NCBI GenBank assembly: GCA_021234155.1
Contig: JAJEKV010000159.1
Span: forward strand, 1,013,971-1,077,970
Source: Isoetes taiwanensis
Lineage: Eukaryota > Streptophyta > Lycopodiopsida > Isoetales > Isoetaceae
Direction: 5' to 3'
DNA length: 64,000 nucleotides
Program-made: the position numbers and the translations under genes
The notes under the pieces: model-generated
What the model saw: the letters and a program-made list of their open reading frames with translations, nothing else
The model's database searches: none
Told to the model about the DNA's origin: nothing
Part shown: in pieces, positions 23,580 to 35,879 of the stretch
Numbering within the stretch: the stretch's first letter is position 1
Layout of the letters: each line of letters begins with the position of its first letter

Positions 23580-26500
23580 AACAAGGTGCAAAGCACTGTG
23601 GATTGCCCCCAAAATGCTATTATGAATAAAGCTTTATAAATGTATCTTCATGCGAACTGGGTGGTTTTCTTGATTCTCATTCGAAAAAGATCGGGATAAA
23701 TCTGAATCATTCAATTTTTTTAGAAGAAACAAAAAACCTTTAATCATTCAGAGTTTGATCATAGCATATCCAAGCAAGGTGCAGCGCAATTCGGTAGCGC
23801 ATCCGCTCGGGTATGAGGGTCAGAGCCCAAACCCCATGGAGGAGTCAAGTCAACAAAACAAAGAAGTGAGTCAAAAATGAAAATCAATAGAGGCCGTTCC
23901 TCCAAAACCGTCTTAATGAGTTTCCCCTTTATGCGGCTCTCCACGACGATGTCGCCTTGACCCCTTAGCGGTTTCAAGCATTTCACGGGTTACACCATAA
24001 TGCGTTACACCTTCATGAAGAACCAAGTTCCATAGCTCTACTATCAAGATTGACAATGTTTATAATCGCCCTAAATTGCAAAAATTAGAGAGCACATCAT
24101 GCAATACACTTATAATGGCACTATGTGCTAAATTTGTCAAGACATTTTATTAGAAAGAGTTGCAAATAGCTATGCAATAGAGGCATTATAAAGAGGTCTC
24201 AAACCTTCCAAGAACTTTTATTTCCAAGTGAAGAAGTTGGGCTTCCAATCCGTATGGTTGGAAATATCACGATAACAAATTAAAATATAGGGAATGAGTT
24301 AGCATTCACGATACAAAAATACACCTGTAAGTTAAGTCACATATATATGGGTTCCACTTTTATGGGGGGTTACATTAAATTTTCTTAGAAGTTCAATTTC
24401 GTGTTTGAACTTTTTAATCTTATTAAATTAAACCCATAGGGAGCAAATTCGGTAGGGGTGTAAATCTTAGGTGTATGCGTAGATGTTATTTTTGGGATGC
24501 CACTTCTAAAATAATCAAAAAATGCAATATGGCAATTATCGTCTAGTGTAGATGTCCGGGTAATTTTTAACAAAATAAGCCATGTATTTTTAACAAAGTA
24601 AGCCATGTGAATCAAAAATTCTTTTGTGAATGTAAAGCGTTATAAACAGGTGAATAGTGCAAAGGTCTAAGAGGAGAATGTGTCATCTAATTTACAAAGC
24701 GACTTGCTAAAATGTATGGCAATCTTAAGCAATGTCTTGGTGCAAGCTTATAAACTTCAAAAATGACCTAATTCATAATCGGTTTCTATCTTTATTAATT
24801 TTGGCAAGGATATAACATATATTTTGGTTGACAATTTCTTGATGTTTAATTAAATTTTTCTTAAAAGTTGGTAGTCAAATTGTCCATTCGTCCATATATA
24901 CCAAAGAATCCTCTGTTTGGTTTGACTTGATTAAAGACCTTAATCTTTGTACATGGGATCATCGAAAAATGTCTCCAACTTTGAACGATTAATGAAGTGG
25001 AAGATCGATCCTTCCAAATAAACAATTAAACAATCTTCAAGATTGCGAGAACCTCGTTAGAAACTAGCTTTCATACACAAACTAACTATGATTTGGAGTG
25101 CCAAATTTACCTTGCGATAATTTGGATAGATTGTCTAAATTCTCGGCGGTTTTGTAGTGCATCCTAGAATAAATTAGATGGGCAAACAAGCGCTGGACTA
25201 TTACACATATACCACATCCCATTAGAATTGTGAGCAGCCCTGGTTATGCAATTGTTGATAGAATCATCATTTCGATGGCTGGATACGAGAATAAAGTTTG
25301 AAGGTAAGGAGAAAAATCACCATCCCGTATTCATATTTTGCCTTGATATTTGGTAAGAATCGGCAAAATGTTCTTAAACTTTTTGTTTTGCATTGAATAA
25401 AGATCATTAGCGGAAGCTATTGGTCCGACTTAACAACAATAGATTACCCGCAAAGAAGATGGTGAAAGGATTATTATCCTTTTAAGCATTATATCCCCGC
25501 CAAACTAAATGTGACACCCCTAATGCAAACAACTCCGGCTATAAACGTTCAATTCCTCCTGTTGAGCCCCTTGCTCGGACACCAAAAAAAAATGTTACTT
25601 TTTATTGTCTCTAGAAAAGCATCGAAATAAAAGAACCATCTTCTTAGAATTAAAAAGTGGAAGAAAAACTTGAAAAGACATTGCTAAATTGGAAAGAAAA
25701 CAGAGATCGGGATATTTATTCCTTTAGAGGAAAAGATTTTACAACCATTCTTTTCGAAGGCATAAAAGCATTATTGAGATTACGGCGACGACCCATTTGC
25801 AACAACGACCACACCGGTAATATCTTCATTACTTTTAACAATTTTTCGCAGTCCGCATCTTCATCATGGGGCCTATCATTTTGTCATTTTGTTTGCAAAC
25901 AAAATGACAGACAAATAAACAAATTCAAATCTTCATAATTTAGCTCCATAGATTTATGCGCCAAAGAAGAATTTTGCGGGGAAAAGAAAAAGGGAATTTT
26001 AAGCTCAAAATCTTACCATAAGCCTTGATTTTATTGTCAACATGGGGTATATAATACTATATCGAAAAACTTTGCTTGAAAAGAGGCTAGAAATCTCCAT
26101 GAATCCAACGATTTTTGGCCACATCTAGATGGATAAGGAAATGCAGCCACGATCACAAAAGGTACATATTCAACATGCAACTTTGAAAAATCTATGAGCA
26201 TAAACATTCCCGGTTTCATTATGATATAAAGTTCGAATCAAAAAGAAACAATAGTAGCGGATTAGTTACCTCTTTATATCGAATGGTGATAGGCGTGGAA
26301 TAGTCAAGAATGTCTTGATATATGCACCCATTACGAGATTAATGTAAAAGCTGCTTTTCCGGAACTTTAATAGCTCCAAATTTGCATGTCATGAAGAATG
26401 GCAAGAGCCATATATGTAGCATCTAGAATCCCCGCTTACATCCGAATACTCGAGGCCTAAAATCTGCACAAAACAAAGTACATCAACCTTTGCATCAACT

Positions 26501-27437
26501 TCATGAACAGGACGCCCATACTTAAGATTAACTACAAAACTTATCTATAAATTTGCTTTGAGTAATGAATATCTTCTCTGACAAGAAATCAAGAAAATAA
26601 GCCAAAATCATATCTTCTGCGGGAACCGGGAAACCGATTGTGCAACAACATACTAACTTTGTTCAATTTCATGGTGCTTAATTCCTCCTAGTCCTGTTTA
26701 TTCCTCAATCCAAAATCTGTGTTCCACAAGATTGATATCATCGTTGAGCTTAGAAGGCAAGACCATGTAAGAACTGGAGCAGGATTTCAATACTTCTGGA
26801 ACAATCATTTATCTCTGGGTTTTTTCTGCTCTGAGCTTGAGCTATAATGGAAGAAACCCAGTTAAAGAGGCCGGAATCACCATTAAAGGGCTAATGACCA
26901 CCTCTTCAATTTCGTTTTTCAAAGACATGAAAATAAAAAAGCATCTTTCTGACTATGGGCCAAGCGCTTCTGCACTGTCGGATCTGGAACATGCAAATCC
27001 AGAACATTCTTTATCCTGTATTTTCGGATTAGCCGTCATTTGGTGCCAAGGCCTTTGGCCAGACTGACCAAATATCTGTATTTAGGGCAACCACTATGGA
27101 AAGGGCGTCTATTTCCAATAAAAAAATAGTTTGTTTTAAAAATAAAAAACCCAAAGATAAATTCTAAAAAAAAGGAATCTCTAGCCCAAAGGTTAAAAAA
27201 ACCAATAGTTTTTCACAAAAAAAAACGAGTTTCCGATCGCCGGAAAAATAATTTGGCGTCCAAAACACGGAAAACCTTAGAGTATATTCATACGCAAAAA
27301 AACCAAAAAGTTTTTCACCGCCGGAAAAACAATCAGTAATGACGGCCGCCAGATTATCAGATATACCCCTGATATGCCAGAATATGCCAAAACCAACCCT
27401 CCCCCTAACGAATTGCCCCCTTAACAGGGGCAATCCA
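23580..27437. mobile_element. Insertion of about 3.86 kb of unidentified DNA in unit 2
   Basis: Units 1 and 3 have only an A run at this place. Near its left end is GGATTGCCCCC (23600-23610) and near its right end the inverse GGGGCAATCC (27427-27436), which may be short terminal inverted repeats. The target duplication cannot be read because the target is poly-A. Frames at 25657-25938 (+), 26837-27067 (+) and 27164-27544 (-) show no motif I recognise. A tRNA-like stretch lies near 23777. CAG and CTG trinucleotides are very rare (about ten in 24001-25920). It could be a non-autonomous DNA element or part of a larger repeat. Confidence 0.5.
23775..23842 (+). repeat. tRNA-like (SINE head-like) stretch
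   Basis: GCGC-AATTCGGTA-GCGC (23789-23805) forms a D-arm-like stem-loop resembling an A box, followed by CGCTCGGGTATGAGGGTC and AGAGCCC. The second box is degenerate and no acceptor stem can be closed, so this is at most a tRNA-derived relic. Confidence 0.25.
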
Positions 27438-27993
27438 AAAAATTGAAAAAAAAAAAGTAGACACATCTGACTTAAGATGCGCGTCGATGCCCCACATCTG
27501 CATCTTAAGCATCTAATTATAAGATGCGCGCATCTGTGGAACATTGTACAAGAACCTCCAAATTGAACAAAATTTTACCAAAAAATCACTTACAAAACCT
27601 ACTGGCCAGAAATAATTGTTTGTTATGTAAAGAAATATAGATATTAACAACTGAAAAGGCCATTCCTAGAACCAACAAAGATCGGAATTAATTTGGTTAA
27701 TGTAATATATATAAGTTTAACTCATAAAGCTATTTTGGAAGAACTAACCTCAAAATCTTTCTCTTCACGTTTTCGGTCTGTAGATTCCATCCTTGTTACA
27801 TGAATGAAGCTATTTAGAATAAAGTGTTAGTAATCTTGCATGAACTACAAAAGAATTAAGATACAAAAGGACACAAAATACCTATATGACATTAGAAAGT
27901 AATGGGCCGAGATCCTCCTTAAGCTTGCTTTGAATCTTTGGCATGATCAATTAATACTTCATTCCCTCGTATTTGAAAGGAGATCCTATATAA

Positions 27994-28700
27994 TCAACCG
28001 GGGCTTTTAGCAAATTTCAAATAGTTGTACATTTTACAACCACCAAAAAAGGATGCATGTGCATAATCATTAACATCATATGGAGATCGTCTACAAAGTC
28101 CAAAGGCCTCGCTTATATACCCAACATGTCCAAGAAGGCCAACCATGCAAATATAGTGCTCCATACTTGGGGTAATTCCACGATGTAAACTAGTTGAGCT
28201 TAGGAAATAGAAACCTTCATCTAACAAACATCCTTGCATGCACATAAGGCGGATGTGATGATGACTTTGTTTGGCTTCACACTTTGGAGATGCATTTTCT
28301 CAAAAACTTCGATAGCTTTTTGAGCATGCCCATCTTGGGCATAAATATTATGAGTGCATTCCATGAGACAAACATTTTCGAGGATGGATCCTATAAAAAA
28401 CATGACAAGGCATCTATGTTGCCACGGTGACATACATGTGAACAAGCGCATTTGCCCATAAAACATTTAAGCGGCATCCTTCTTTCACTATCAATGCATG
28501 GATCGCTTTGCTACCTCTAAGGCCAATCACGATAGCACAACACATGTTGTAACAATATTAAGGAATGCAATCTCATTTGGTTTTACATTTTTGCAAATGC
28601 ATAGGCTTAAATAACTGAATTTGCTTTAAAGGTGAATTTAATATAGGGGCTTTCCTCATCCTCATATAATGGAAGACACATTCCTACAACATAAAACTCA
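27994..28700 (-). pseudogene. PPR pseudogene lacking a DYW end (unit 2)
   Basis: This is the counterpart of 16514-17215, with readable strips ITPSMEHYICMVGLLGHVGY and QSVKPNKVIITSALCAC. It has more frame breaks than unit 1. Several lie at former CTG or CAG sites, for example CATCCTGGCTGC against CATCCTTGC near 28230. Confidence 0.55.
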
Positions 28701-29076
28701 TATTTCAATTGGAGGGCATCACATTAATACCTAGGCCCCGTAGCCAATTCCAGCTCAACTGTGTTAAAGCCGAGTGTAGTAGTGCTTGTGAATATCGGTG
28801 TTGATGGCCCAATATTACGCATCCTATATCCATATTCCTCGTTACTACACAATCTTTTCATAGTTGATGAAAACCACCATAACATGACAAGTGGAATAGA
28901 ATATAATGATATACTAGCGGTCCTTAGTTTGCTCTTATTTCAATGAAAATTTTGATGGCAAAGTGCAAAGCGGTGGCATGAATTATGTATGAGACTTTTT
29001 ATGGCATCTACGGTGGTCGATCGCCCTTCAAGGATCACATCGGTATAATAATCTTTGAAATCTTGCTTTGCCTTTG

Positions 29077-30272
29077 TCACTTCCCACATGAGCCACGTAC
29101 CATTTTTAAAGCGATGAACATGCATTGAATCTCTAATAACAATTTCTCTATTCCTAATATTTGATATGAATTTGGAGGTCAAGTGGCAATCGGGCAAATA
29201 TGGGTGTTCTTGATGATATGCAGCGTAGACTTCGAAGATATGGAAATAAGACCAAAGGCAAGAGCAAGTTTCTCACTATGATGGCATTACAAGTTGTTTC
29301 CTTGTATTCCCAAACATCATGGGATGCCATAAAGGATCGGGAATGTATCCTTCCTTTTTCATCTGCATATTCAGCGGATCCAATTCGGCATATATAGCTT
29401 CAGCCTGTGAATGTGAAAGATCCCCTACAAAAACCGATGGACCTCATCGTTCACCTCAATGGTGCTACATGGCGATGGCTTTTCACCAACTCTTTGGGTC
29501 TTGCTACCTCTTTGGTTGGTTGTTCAAAGATAGCCGATTTGAATGTCGCGCCACAAATGATCTCAATGTCAAAACATGTTTTGCAATGCGATTACCTCGA
29601 TTGACATCCTTGTGAACTCCACATACGCCAAGCGGGGAAGTCCGCGATACAATATCGGCTTCAATAGGCATGTTGGCAATAAAATCATCACGCCCAAGAA
29701 GACCAACTATGCGACCATGATGCTCAAGCGAAGGTGTTGCTCTGAATGTCAGCAATCATTGATATATATGGCTGGTAACCCTCATCTACAAACCCAGCAT
29801 GGCCAAATGCGAGAGGACACCCGGTGAAAGTGGCGCATTTGGTTTAAAGCCTTCTTGTTGCATCGATCATAGAACTGCAATGCTTCCTTGCCATAACCAT
29901 GCATAGCATATCACGCAATCATGGGCTGTCCATGACACAACATCCTGTCGATGCGTTTTTTTTGAAGATGCCATGTGCAATTTTAACACTACCACACTTC
30001 CCATACATATCAACAAGAGCGATTGCCCAATACATGGTTTGAGCCTAGTCCAGCTTACGTAAGATATGCATGTATTTCCTTGCCTTGTGCAAGGTGCATT
30101 AAATTTGAGCATGCCACAAGGAGACTAAGGAAGGTGACCTTATGCGGCTTTATTTCCTCCAATTGCATTTGTGAGAAATAGTTGGAAGGCTTCTTTGTCA
30201 AAGCCATGGCGCACATAGCATGCTATTATGGAAGTCCATGAGACTACATTCCGGTTATGCATTCTTTGAGTA
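29077..30272 (-). pseudogene. PPR-DYW pseudogene (unit 2)
   Basis: This copy keeps the order PPR motifs, E region, DYW domain, but small substitutions and indels break it throughout. Compared with unit 1, CTG becomes ACG or GCG and CAG becomes CGG in many places, for example CTTCTGTAAG to CTTACGTAAG near 30055 and ATCCTGCAATC to ATCACGCAATC near 29912. The true number of coding lesions cannot be judged until these sites are verified. It is truncated by the unit 2/unit 3 junction. Confidence 0.65.
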
Positions 30273-31569
30273 TGCACAATCGGTTAAATAGATGTTTCTT
30301 TGCTTACACCTCATCTTGCGGAGATGGACCTTATTTGCTCATTCATCTTTGCATTGACCACAATCCAAAAATGTTATTTTAGTACTATCTTCTCATCAAA
30401 TTCGTCAAGCCTCGCATGCGTTCAAAATTATATTCAAACTTGCAAATGAGAGATAAAGGATCCAATGAACATACATTTTGTCAATGTAGTGTCTTGAATT
30501 TTAAACTATTTAAATATATCATCTATATAAGGAAGGAAGGAAGGAAGTATATTTTAACGTCCACTTGGAGGTCAAGCGGCCTATGAGGCGGTAAGATTAG
30601 ATCATATTTCTAAGTTGAAGAAGCTAATCTTAGGTGATAAAGAGGCCAATAATGTCTCATCTCTGGCTCTTGTCCATCACCCATTGTATCTCATAAGTGC
30701 ATGTCTTTAAATTATTTGCCAAAGGGATGGCTACAATGCCCATGCAACTTTGATCATGTGGCTCAGATTAGAAAAAAACTTAGGAGCAGGTATTGAGGCA
30801 CTACCAATTGCCCAGAGCAATTGTTAGAATAATAAGCGTTGGTTGAGGATTTGGAGTTGGACTTTAAGTTGCCCTCTTGTAATCTCATATCATTTTCATG
30901 TTTATCATATTTGTTTATTAACAAGCTTATTCTTTGCTAAGGTTCTTTCCCTTGAAAACTCCTCGTGGCGGGCTTTTTTAGTCAGGATAGTAAATTTGGT
31001 TGTTCTTTGTTTATTTAATGTTTTGGATCCCATGGACCATCTAATCTTTGTGGATGATAAAATATGATTCAACTGAATTCAATCCAATTCATTAATGGTG
31101 ATGTGTCATGATGCTAATGGTGGTGTTGTTGTCATGAATATGTAGCATATAAGTTGGGGGTTAAAGGGAATTTGATTTGCACGTATAAATGACCATATCA
31201 AAATCATAGACCATACCATTAAAGCCATTGAGTTGGTTGCTATGAGAAAAAAAAAAAAAAATAAAGAGAAAGATCATGTTAGCTTGTTGGTTGTACTTGA
31301 TCAAAGCCTTCTTTTAAAACATTGAATCATTTTTGTTGTAGATTCAAGTCACCGGTATTTCAAATTCAAAAATCATACGCATATTTGTATTTCTTATTTC
31401 AAGTTCATAGGTGGCGCCCGGATAAAAAATGACTATAGTCAAAACGAAATCTGCAGACACCCATGCTCTAACGGAGGTAGTCCAACGCACACTTTGTTTA
31501 GGATATATGCAATATATTGGGTTCCTATTCTAGTTAGGTTGATTGTAGGTTTCATAGGATGGTTGTTGC

Positions 31570-32260
31570 CTCATGTTGTAGCTCGGTAGCCGTGGTTGTA
31601 CTTGTTGGGTGCGAACTTGGGTTAGCAATGTTTTGATATCACTAGCTTTAAATGAGATATATATTGAAAATGTTACAAGCATATCTTGTGACACATTTCT
31701 TGGAGGAGACTTATGTATGGAACCATGTACTTGACTCCAAGAGCAAGAATTAGCAAGGCTTTCTGAACCCGTTTCAAATCTTTCCAAGTGGCAAGGGATA
31801 TCACTAACCCCCATACTTCCACTTCATATAAAAGAAGTGATCCCACCAAAACCACGAACAAGAGTGCATGATGGGATCTCTTGTCCAAGTCTTGGCGCAC
31901 TCATATCTCCTCTACGCTCATGATGTCAATTGCTTTGTTCAAGGATTACGGCGGCGGTTTGCCCATAAAAAGGCCCGATCATAATTGTATAATTAAAAGG
32001 ATAATTTTGGTCCCCTACTTTATATATTGGAACTACTCTATTGATGGTCCAATGCATGGAAAGCCTTCATAGACGGCCCTATTGAACAAATTAGTCAAGA
32101 ATTGGACAATTTGAGCTCCAGCTCACCTCAAAAGTTCTGCATGCATGCCATCTAGAGTTTTTGCCTTGCCATTTGCGAGCCATTGCAAGCTGTGGATCAC
32201 ATCTACTTCTGTTATAGTCAGTAGGAGGCCTTTTTTGTGCTGGCACAATAAACTCGGGGT
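31570..32260 (-). pseudogene. LINE reverse transcriptase relic (unit 3)
   Basis: This is the third copy of the same minus-strand relic. It lacks about 25 bp around 31697 and carries several CAG/CTG-centred differences, for example GATTCTGACGAGCAG of the sister copies against GATTACGGCGGCGG at about 31945. TGAT at 32042-32045 is the second empty target for the unit 1 transposon. Confidence 0.62.
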
Positions 32261-32279
32261 CTCAAGGCTATAATTGTCG

Positions 32280-34430
32280 GCAACACCGGTGGTGACCCTA
32301 GAAACACCTTTCGTAGGGGAGCGGGATGAAGACCGAGGACATGATCGAGCTGGTCAACACAAGACTAACACAGAAATTAGATGCCGCAATTACTACAGTG
32401 GGCAAACACCGCTAATGCACGCACAAGAATACGAGCCAGCACCACCTCCACCACCGAGATGTCTTGACGAAGCTCCTTAGCTGTTAAGGGAAGAAGCCTA
32501 GGGCACTGAGAAGAATAGGAAGAGGAAAAGAAGAAGCATGAGGAGCCCATCCCCCTCCATTTCGGATCGGGAGACCTCGGTGGCGAATCCCAAAGTAGCT
32601 TTCGGTGAGCGGTCGGATAATTTTGAAGGCGGGGATAAGAACAAGAAAAGCAGGGCGACTATCAAAAGAAGTTACGGTGCAATGAGCAACGATGTGGAAG
32701 ACAAGAAAAATTAGGGGGCAGTTTCGGGCAAGGATAGATCGGGGAATGGAGGCGAGAGGTATGGCTAGATGAAATGGAGGAATTTGGGAATTCCTATGGG
32801 ATGAAGGACAAAGATATAGGCAAGGTAGCAACAGCAAACCTAATTGGGCCAGCCAGAATTTGGAAGAGGTATGACAAATCTAATAAGTTCAGAAGGAATA
32901 ATTGCAAGTTCAAGACCTTTAGCAAGGCATTCCGTAAGCATTACATCCCGAGATCCCACACAAGTAGACAGATACAACAATTTTACAGGTTGGATCAGGG
33001 CAACTTATCTGTGGCCAAGTATACTGAAGAGTTCATGAGGTTGAGACTCAATGTCCGTAGGATCGCAAAAAGACAAGCAGTGGATGGGTACATTGAAGGG
33101 TTGAACAGCAACATTAAGAGGCTGGTTCGGTCAACCAACCCAAGGACAGTCGGAAAGGCTGAGGATAAAGCTTTGAGCTTGGAAGAGGCACCAGTAACTC
33201 CACGGCAGAAGCAGCTACCATACAAAGGGAAGGCGTGAGGCGGTATCAATCGGGAAGCACCCTCCACTCAAAGAGGAGCCGTACCAAGGAAAACCCGGAT
33301 AAGAAAATGGTCTTATGGGGAGCACAAACAGCAGGACACCTCAGGGGGGAAGTCAGTAAGATTTCTCTTAGACAGCATCCCCAAAGAGAAAAGACAGGAA
33401 TTCATAGAGAAAAAGTTGTGCTTCCGGTGCTTCCAGCCAGGGCACCAAACGCACAATTGCCCTTTTGTTATGCAGGTGGCATTGGCGGAGCCGAACGATC
33501 TGGAATCGCCAACCGAAGGAGATAGGGAGGAAGGCAACCAGTAGGAACCCCAAGACTATATAGAAGGTGAGTGTAAAATTTGTGGCGCTATTGAGTCAGG
33601 GGAGGTTAAGAATCAGGCTCCAATCATCTCGGCAGAAGGAATCATAGATAGCAAGCCATATGTAGTCTTGATAGACACAGGTAGTTCCCATAACTTTGCC
33701 TCTCTAAGGCTAGCCGCTCTAATGAAGAATAAGATTCTAAAGTCAAAGCTTAAGCCAGTCAGCATGGCAAGCGGCGCGATCTGCCACATTAGGGGAAGGA
33801 GAATTAACTTTGAAATAGACCTTAGTGAAAGCAAATGGCCTATGGGTGCGGAAGTCATGGACATGGGGAAGTACGACTTGATAGTGGGAATGGAGTTCCT
33901 CAGGCCAGCTAAAGCTATGATAGACTGCGACAGGGGCAAGATCGCTATGGCGGCCTTGAGGCGGGACTCGATATATAGTCAAAGGTAAGAAGGTAACTTC
34001 AGCTATCGATGTATCTCCATGAAGCAAATTTGCGAGAAAAGCATAATTAAAGATAAAATAGACTACATCCCTCGGGCTAGAGGTAAGTGAGCCTAGTCAA
34101 GTGAAGAAAAAGCGAGCCCGATTTGAGTGGGTTGCCAAGGCCAATAGCAAGGCTCATAAAGGAGTTTCATGATGTATTCCACGGATGAAATCAAATTAAT
34201 TACCACCTTATAAGTGGGTGTGAGATCATGCTAGCATTCGGATGCTAAGCCTACCCGGCAAGCCCCCCCTACGGGATGAGTATGCCAGAGCTAATTGAGC
34301 TCTGCTTGAGCTCGGGTTCATAAGAGCAAGCCTGTCTCCTTTTGGAGCACCCATCCTTTTCATCAAGAAGAAAGACGGAAGTCTAAGGATGTGTATTAAC
34401 TATCGTCGGCTCAATAAGCAAACGATAAAC
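32280..34430 (+). mobile_element. Ty3/gypsy gag-protease-RT fragment (unit 3)
   Basis: The layout is as in units 1 and 2. The gag N-terminus (32640-32770) is frame-broken, while 32774-33230 is almost identical to unit 1. The zinc knuckle CFRCFQPGHQTHNC is intact. The in-frame amber after gag (33542-33544) is kept. The protease frame 33668-33988 is longer than in the sister copies because the 8-bp gap is absent here, giving the probable ancestral reading. It ends at the same truncated RT point. Confidence 0.72.
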
Positions 34431-34798
34431 GTAATCTTCCTGGTTCAGACCTGCATGTCTAAATTTCTCTATCTGGGCACATACAAGAACTAAGTTCAAA
34501 CACATATTAAGAGAGATGTGTCAGATGCGGCACATCGAGAGCATCTAAAGCATTGAAGCATCTACTCTTTTAGATGCGCAAAAGATGCGTTTCAAAAAAT
34601 TAAACAATTTTGAAAAATAGCTTTAATAAGCAGCAGCAGCAGTAGACATAATAATAGAAATAAGGATAGCTAGCCTTATAAAAATCTGTTCTATTGTCTA
34701 TTCTATGTATCAATACTCTCTTCACTGTTCATGTTGACTATCACAGTGCCATTGTTCACAGAACATAAAAGGGCTTTCCTGGCTGCTATATAGTATGC

Positions 34799-35879
34799 TA
34801 TTTTCGTTTTGGGGTTGGGGAGGGTTTTCAGGCAGTGGTTTGGACTATGATTTTCGTATCGTATTGTATTGAAAAGGGTATAATTTGCCATGTGAGAGGA
34901 GCTTGGATGGTTATTACTATTTTGGGTTGGCAATTCTTCTTTTCATGGATGTTTTTGCAAAGGTTAAGAAGAGTAGGGAAAAAAAATTAGACACCTTTTT
35001 GGGCTTAAGTGGATAAGAAGGCATCTTTGCCTTCTTTTTTAACAAGAATTTTGGAGGGTAGTGGGGCATGTGAATTTTGACTATTTAAATCTATCAAAAG
35101 TGGAAGGAAGGAAGGAAAGATCGGCTGTTGGAGGCGAACGATTTCTCCCACACATGCAATTTGTTGTAGCCTAAGTTACGCTTGTCTGAAAAAAAAGGCA
35201 CAAATTCCTCATCAATGAAGCGGTCCATCACCCATTATACTCGAAGATGGGTGCATGCAGGTTGATTATCTTTGAAGCGGGACCGCCATGGTGAATTTGC
35301 GGTGAGTGTTGTCGGTTTAAAAGAGCCGGGCCCTTTTGCGGTGAAGAAGAGATTTGTGTATCGAGCTAATTCATGCTAATTCATGCGCATTATTATCATG
35401 ATTTCATTATTTCTGAATATCTGAGAACAAAGAGATTTGTGTATCGAGCTAATTCATACGTATTATCATGATTTCAAAGGTTTGTTTACTGCAACGGTAG
35501 AGGAGCACGGAGGTTTCAGCGGAGATGATGGTGACCGGTTTCATGTTCGCAGGCCAGATTAGTAGTTTAGGGGAGTGGGAATTCGTGGGTTCAAATCCCT
35601 CATTTACCATCTTTGCTTGTGGATTCTAAAAGAGAGATCACGGTTGTATGAATAATGCTTGTTTGTATGTAAATCTATGTAGTTACGAACCATGGCTTGC
35701 ATTGATGTGTATGTCGAAATGAAGTTTGAACCATATGTTCGATTTGCACCATAGGAAGTGGCTTTCTAATTTGTGGTCAAAATTCTAATGGCCATTGATG
35801 CGGCTGAAAGGGAATATCCCCGGATCAATGGTAGGGAATAAAATTTGAACCAAAGCGCTATAATACATGGAAAAACGAT
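34799..35879. mobile_element. 1.08-kb non-autonomous element with 8-bp target duplication (unit 3)
   Basis: The element is bounded by TAGTATGC at 34791-34798 and again at 35880-35887. Units 1 (15701-15708) and 2 (23355-23362) carry the same place with one TAGTATGC and no insert. The ends share a short imperfect inverse motif: TTCGTTTTGG at the left, and ATCGTTTTTCC when the right end is read inverted. It has no coding capacity. An 8-bp duplication is typical of hAT elements, but the weak ends leave the family open. A GGGTTCAAATCCC motif lies at 35587-35599. Related copies lie at 40441-41800 and 50840-51720. Confidence 0.65.
35525..35612 (+). repeat. tRNA-like motif within the non-autonomous element
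   Basis: GGTTCAAATCC (35588-35598) matches the pol III B box, and GATGGTGA and TTTACCATC around it could pair as an acceptor-like stem. No proper anticodon arm can be drawn. The related copies have GGTTGAAATCCC near 41397 and GGTTCGAATCCC near 51383, so this may be a conserved internal promoter of the repeat family. Confidence 0.3.

Larger units (their letters stand above)
18785..30272. repeat. Tandem unit 2 (enlarged by about 3.86 kb)
   Basis: This is a second copy of the segment, joined to unit 1 by TTCTTTGAG-TA-TGCACAATCGG. Its GGAA microsatellite (about 19042-19068) is longer than in units 1 and 3. The gypsy part (from about 20940) and the PPR part (27440-30272) differ from units 1 and 3 mostly at CAG and CTG positions. 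An insertion of unidentified DNA interrupts the A-rich stretch that units 1 and 3 hold as a simple A run (15916-15956 and about 36100-36125). Units 1 and 2 share an 8-bp gap in the protease region (near 14645 and 22328) that unit 3 lacks. Confidence 0.85.

Noticed and set aside
20930-30272. The many frameshifts in unit 2 as evidence of very old age
   Set aside because: Non-CHG positions remain almost identical to unit 1, so the differences do not follow a normal mutation clock.
35529-35609. A genuine tRNA gene around GGTTCAAATCCC
   Set aside because: The acceptor-like pairing is partial, the anticodon arm does not fold, and the stretch lies within a dispersed repeat.
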